From contig CM035352.1 in the NCBI GenBank assembly GCA_020137815.1, positions 579,675 through 643,674 of the forward strand: 64,000 nt of DNA, given 5' to 3'. Shown here in pieces: positions 60,062 through 64,000 of the stretch. Source of the stretch: Hormiphora californensis. Taxonomy: Eukaryota; Ctenophora; Tentaculata; Cydippida; Pleurobrachiidae. Below the pieces are notes generated by a model. That model was given only the letters and a program-made list of their open reading frames with translations. It did not search any database and had not been told where the DNA came from. The first letter of the stretch is position 1. Every line of letters begins with the position of its first letter. Position numbers and translations under genes: made by a program.

Positions 60062-60565
60062 CTACAGCGTAGCCAGGCGCCACCCCACAACATACGCACT
60101 CGTGTTGCTTTCGGGTCTCCCAAGAGAGCCCCTACCAATCATAGCTTGGTGGACTAGACGACATGCGCTAGACCAGGATTGAACCCTGGGCCTAATGCAT
60201 GGGAGGCGAGTGTACAGGCCAGGGGCGGTGCGCGGCTTTCCGCCGCTCTGACCAATATGCGGCCGAAAAATTTTTAACTCGTGCGTTCCGTCGAAATACC
60301 CAATGCGGATGGTCCGCATTGGCTATTTTGACGTAGCGCGCGAATCAAAAAATACTGTGACGGCAAAATAACCTGTGTGGCGCGCAGATTACACTAAAAA
60401 TCCCATTCAAAACATCAAATTTTGAGAAAAATTGACCCTTTTCCTTAAATTTTTTCTTTTTCTCTCCATGATCCGAAGTAAAAATGCGGACGCGTCCGCA
60501 TCGTCCTCATGGCAGAGCCGCCCCTGGTACAGGCTACTATAACACCACCGAGATCCTTGAACAAA
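60062..60565 (-). mobile_element. tRNA-Gly-derived SINE, head split by a hAT MITE
   Basis: On the minus strand the sequence from about 60565 reads CGGTGGTGTTATAGTAGCCT, is interrupted by the MITE, and resumes CTCGCCTCCCATGCATTAGG then CCAGGGTTCAATCCTGG. These are tRNA-Gly-like D arm, anticodon arm (CCC) and T arm with A- and B-box pol III promoter elements. Sequence continues unlike a tRNA for over 100 bp, so it is a SINE head, not a tRNA gene. The 3' end is uncertain. Confidence 0.75.
60220..60526. mobile_element. hAT-type MITE, copy 2 (307 bp)
   Basis: Ends CAGGGGCGG and CCGCCCCTG with the 8-bp duplication GTACAGGC (60212-60219, 60527-60534). Same length and almost the same sequence as the copy at 42899. 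It sits inside the tRNA-like head of the SINE. Confidence 0.95.
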
Positions 60566-60618
60566 GCGTAAATGTAAATATCGCACGAGTTAAGGCCTGA
60601 ACAGTTGAATAAAAATTG

Positions 60619-61040
60619 ACTTTACACCCAGAGCGCCCACGCCGCTCTGGGTGTAAAGTCGGATTTTTTGAAACTGTCGCACCCCTGAAATAACAAAATG
60701 TGTCATATCTCCGATTCCTGATAACTGATAAGATAGAGACTTGAAATTTGGAGGTTCGGAAGAACTTAGCAAGATCTTCGTAACCTCCAAATTTCAAGTC
60801 TCTATCTCATCAGGAACCGGACTTATGGTCATTTAAAGAAATTTGAAAACTCTAAAAAACGACAGTTATTTAAAATTAGACTATAACTACTGAGTAACGA
60901 CTGCGTCTTTTGCTCTCGATTAAATCGAGTCGATTTGCAGCGCTTTTGGAAACTAAATTTACCTCAATTTTACAGCACACAATCCAATATTTTCTTGACA
61001 AAATCAGAAAAACGCAGCACACACCGCTCTGGGTGTAACG
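60619..61040. mobile_element. Inverted-repeat element with ACACCCAGAGCG ends and shared hairpin core
   Basis: TTTACACCCAGAGCG at the left is inverted both locally (60640-60655) and at about 61024-61038. The interior includes a TCGGATTTTTTGAAACTGTC end fragment of the 52.2-kb family and the GATAAGATAGAGACTTG hairpin core (60718-60822). Exact limits are unclear. Confidence 0.5.
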
Positions 61041-61883
61041 ACTGTGGTAAAGACTGTGTAAATGAGCGTTGCGGGGGAGTGTACTTTTATGAGTTGAAAT
61101 GGGGGTGGCTGTTAGGGTGCTCAGATAGGACGGGGTTCAATGCCAGGCCTAGTAAAGAGACACGGAGGGGTTGGTGACGATGAAGTAGAGGGATTGAAGA
61201 TAGAACTGAATGTGCAGAACGTGCATACGCTCAATACACTAGAAGATGAAGATCGTGGAAGGAAGGATTAGTATTAGATCTAGGTACGATGAAAACACGA
61301 TTTTACACAAAGAATATAAGAAAACGGAGAACAAAACAAAGTCAGATCGTAGGGACGGGAACAACCAGATTTACCCAATATCACTTCATATATCCCTGGT
61401 AATCACGTGGCAACTCACATGACTGGGACAATGTCTCACGGACCAAAATCTTCACGACAGAAACTGTTGCCACATTGCTTCCAGTTCCGCCAACCGGCTG
61501 TCACCGGTTCTCCCAATTTTCCTATACCAGACTCTCCCTATCTCACTCATATCTGCATCTCCCAATAGCTTATGTCTCTGACAAGTGAACTAAACACATA
61601 CCTATCACTAAAAAACATGTTGACAAGTCACGCTATATCACCTTGGAGGGATAGTATCTACATCACTCACATGAACACACGTATGACAGATTGACACATT
61701 GGGACCATGACACAATGACACAATGACACTACGACACAATGACACTGCACCATAGACCCTAGCAACACTGAATGATGGATCTCTCGCATACCCCACATAA
61801 ACGCTGTATAAATACTAAACTTTTTTAGGGATCACTCTGTGTATTGGTTACAATTTACCTAGCAGCCACACTTGTAGCACAAT
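61041..61883. other. 5' flank of RAD51
   Basis: Non-coding. Short tandem ATGACACAATGACAC repeats lie at 61698-61748. It should contain the RAD51 promoter, but no motif can be supported. Confidence 0.4.
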
Positions 61884-62939
<1,056 letters not shown>

Positions 62940-63129
62940 GTAAGAGGGTGTTGTGGTATGGTAATTTCAGTTTGTACGGAACAGTGAAATTGTTCTCATC
63001 TTGTATTCTAAATTGCTTACTGACCCACAAAGTACAAACAATACAATTCACAAACAGAAATAGGCTCAGTTCAAAAATGTCATACATAATCTATCTATCT
63101 ACCCACTCCTAGATAATAAACTTCAACTC

Positions 63130-63978
63130 CTATAATGAACTCAATCTCCGCCTATAAATCGAGAATGGACGGTCATTGCTACATGGCCACATTGAGTTCC
63201 TAATGTTGGTCCAGTGATTTCTAGCAAGTGTAACCAGTGTCCCATCATCAACCTCCATCTTCCTCTCTTCTCCCCCTTGTTTAGAGCTGGACAAGAAGTT
63301 AAATGTCAGTCTTGTGTTTCCATAGCGTTCTAGAGCGAGAGTAAGGGCCTCACTTATCTCATCATCACACAGGGAGAAATTAAATGTTTCAAGTAGATAG
63401 GGTAGCAGGGGAATCTTGTGTTTGACCATGAGAAGACCCACCAAGTGCTGCATGAAGTCTGGAACCATCTTGAACTCCACCACTATTACCATCAGAAAGT
63501 CCAGATGGGCACGTTTTGTTATCTCTGCTAGTAACCGGGGAATCTGTATCTTCAGGGGCATCTTTTTGTCAGGTACACAAGAAAGAAAGTGTCCCATGAA
63601 GTCTCTATTGCCGACCTTCAAAGCTAGATCCAACCCGAGAGTACCAAACTTCCAATATGAGGGAAAGTTATCTGAGGGTGATGGGAGGTGTTCTTTATAG
63701 TACACCAGACAACCTTCAACCGCCCACTCGACCTTGAACACAGCTATCATTTTAACCAGATCGCTAAATACTTCGAAGTCGGTGGTATCAGTGACAGATT
63801 GAAGTGTCCCCGAATAACAGGCATCCACAAACATTCTTACAGCTGCCGGATCAAAATCAGAAACATCATGATCAAGCTCTCCCTCCTCCTCGATAATCCT
63901 CTTGAAGACAGGGGAGTTTCTAGCAATAATGTACGAGTTCACTGGATACTTGGTATTGTTACCCAGAATCATGTTCAT
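63130..63978 (-). CDS. BTB-domain protein, antisense downstream of RAD51 exon 3
   Basis: A 282-residue frame. Residues ~1-95 look like a BTB/POZ fold: NMILGNNTKYPVNSYIIARN SPVF (the usual internalisation-like H is replaced by PVN), FDPAAVRMFVDACYSGTLQS and LVKMIAVFKVEWAVEGCLVY. The remainder is helical and could be a BACK-like adaptor region, as in cullin-3 substrate receptors, ending in a basic tail. The frame stays open to the window edge above the listed ATG (63978), and BTB domains normally begin a little earlier, so the true start is probably outside the window. Intronless as far as seen. If RAD51 continues past the window, this gene is nested in its intron. Confidence 0.65.
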   Translation of the reverse strand: MNMILGNNTKYPVNSYIIARNSPVFKRIIEEEGELDHDVSDFDPAAVRMFVDACYSGTLQSVTDTTDFEVFSDLVKMIAVFKVEWAVEGCLVYYKEHLPSPSDNFPSYWKFGTLGLDLALKVGNRDFMGHFLSCVPDKKMPLKIQIPRLLAEITKRAHLDFLMVIVVEFKMVPDFMQHLVGLLMVKHKIPLLPYLLETFNFSLCDDEISEALTLALERYGNTRLTFNFLSSSKQGGEERKMEVDDGTLVTLARNHWTNIRNSMWPCSNDRPFSIYRRRLSSL

Positions 63979-64000
63979 GTTTCCGTGACTTACTGCAGAG

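Noticed and set aside
60160-60220. tRNA-Gly gene
   Set aside because: The tRNA-like part is interrupted by a 307-bp MITE and continues into non-tRNA sequence, so it is a SINE head.

Overview
This is a 64-kb piece of an animal nuclear genome. The genes are intron-rich with GT-AG introns, and many are metazoan or general eukaryotic housekeeping genes. Two are informative: a CAMSAP/Patronin microtubule minus-end gene with its C-terminal CKK domain, and a RUNX gene whose protein ends in WRPY. Both families are essentially animal-specific. Intergenic gaps are short and introns are small and full of microsatellites and MITEs. An early-branching invertebrate such as a sponge would fit, but that is inference; I see no species-diagnostic sequence.

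Layout. 1-9.2 kb (+): a CAMSAP gene, with an intronless type II phosphatidylinositol 4-kinase and an unknown ORF antisense inside its large intron. 9.8-15.3 kb (-): RUNX, split over several exons, with two frame breaks in the Runt domain. 16.8-38.6 kb (-): a head-to-tail run on one strand of PIGT (GPI transamidase), a secreted orphan, a secreted CAP/GAPR-1-like protein, INTS3 (Integrator), NOP9 (nucleolar Pumilio-repeat protein), CMC1 (twin CX9C mitochondrial protein), NIP7 (60S biogenesis) and a TCEANC2-like TFIIS N-domain protein. Gaps in this run are about 30-400 bp, except before INTS3. 39.0-43.4 kb: a LINE inserted inside an older LINE, which also carries a hAT-type MITE. 43.7-48.0 kb: a nest of inverted-repeat elements. 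It includes a 3.7-kb element with perfect 78-bp terminal inverted repeats that holds a LINE ORF1-like gene and two very large palindromes. 48.3-58.8 kb (+): two unrecognised genes, one intronless and one with twelve exons, with a GPI-anchored-type Cys-rich gene antisense in an intron of the second. 59-61.8 kb: repeats, including a tRNA-Gly-derived SINE split by a second copy of the hAT MITE. 61.9 kb to the end: the first three exons of RAD51 (+) and an antisense BTB gene.

Main observations. (1) At several introns the exon-intron junction itself is tandemly duplicated. The CAMSAP 5' splice site is repeated about 20 times, two NOP9 3' splice sites are repeated about 5 and 7 times, and smaller duplications occur in INTS3, RAD51 and CAMSAP. 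This looks like a recurrent process in this genome. (2) The RUNX Runt domain is frame-broken twice although its splice sites are intact. (3) The 43.8-47.6 kb composite element is unusual. (4) Three different MITE backbones share one hairpin core.

Limits: exon boundaries were read by eye from GT-AG sites, phase and family similarity. No alignment or search was run. N-terminal starts of multi-exon genes are the least certain part.
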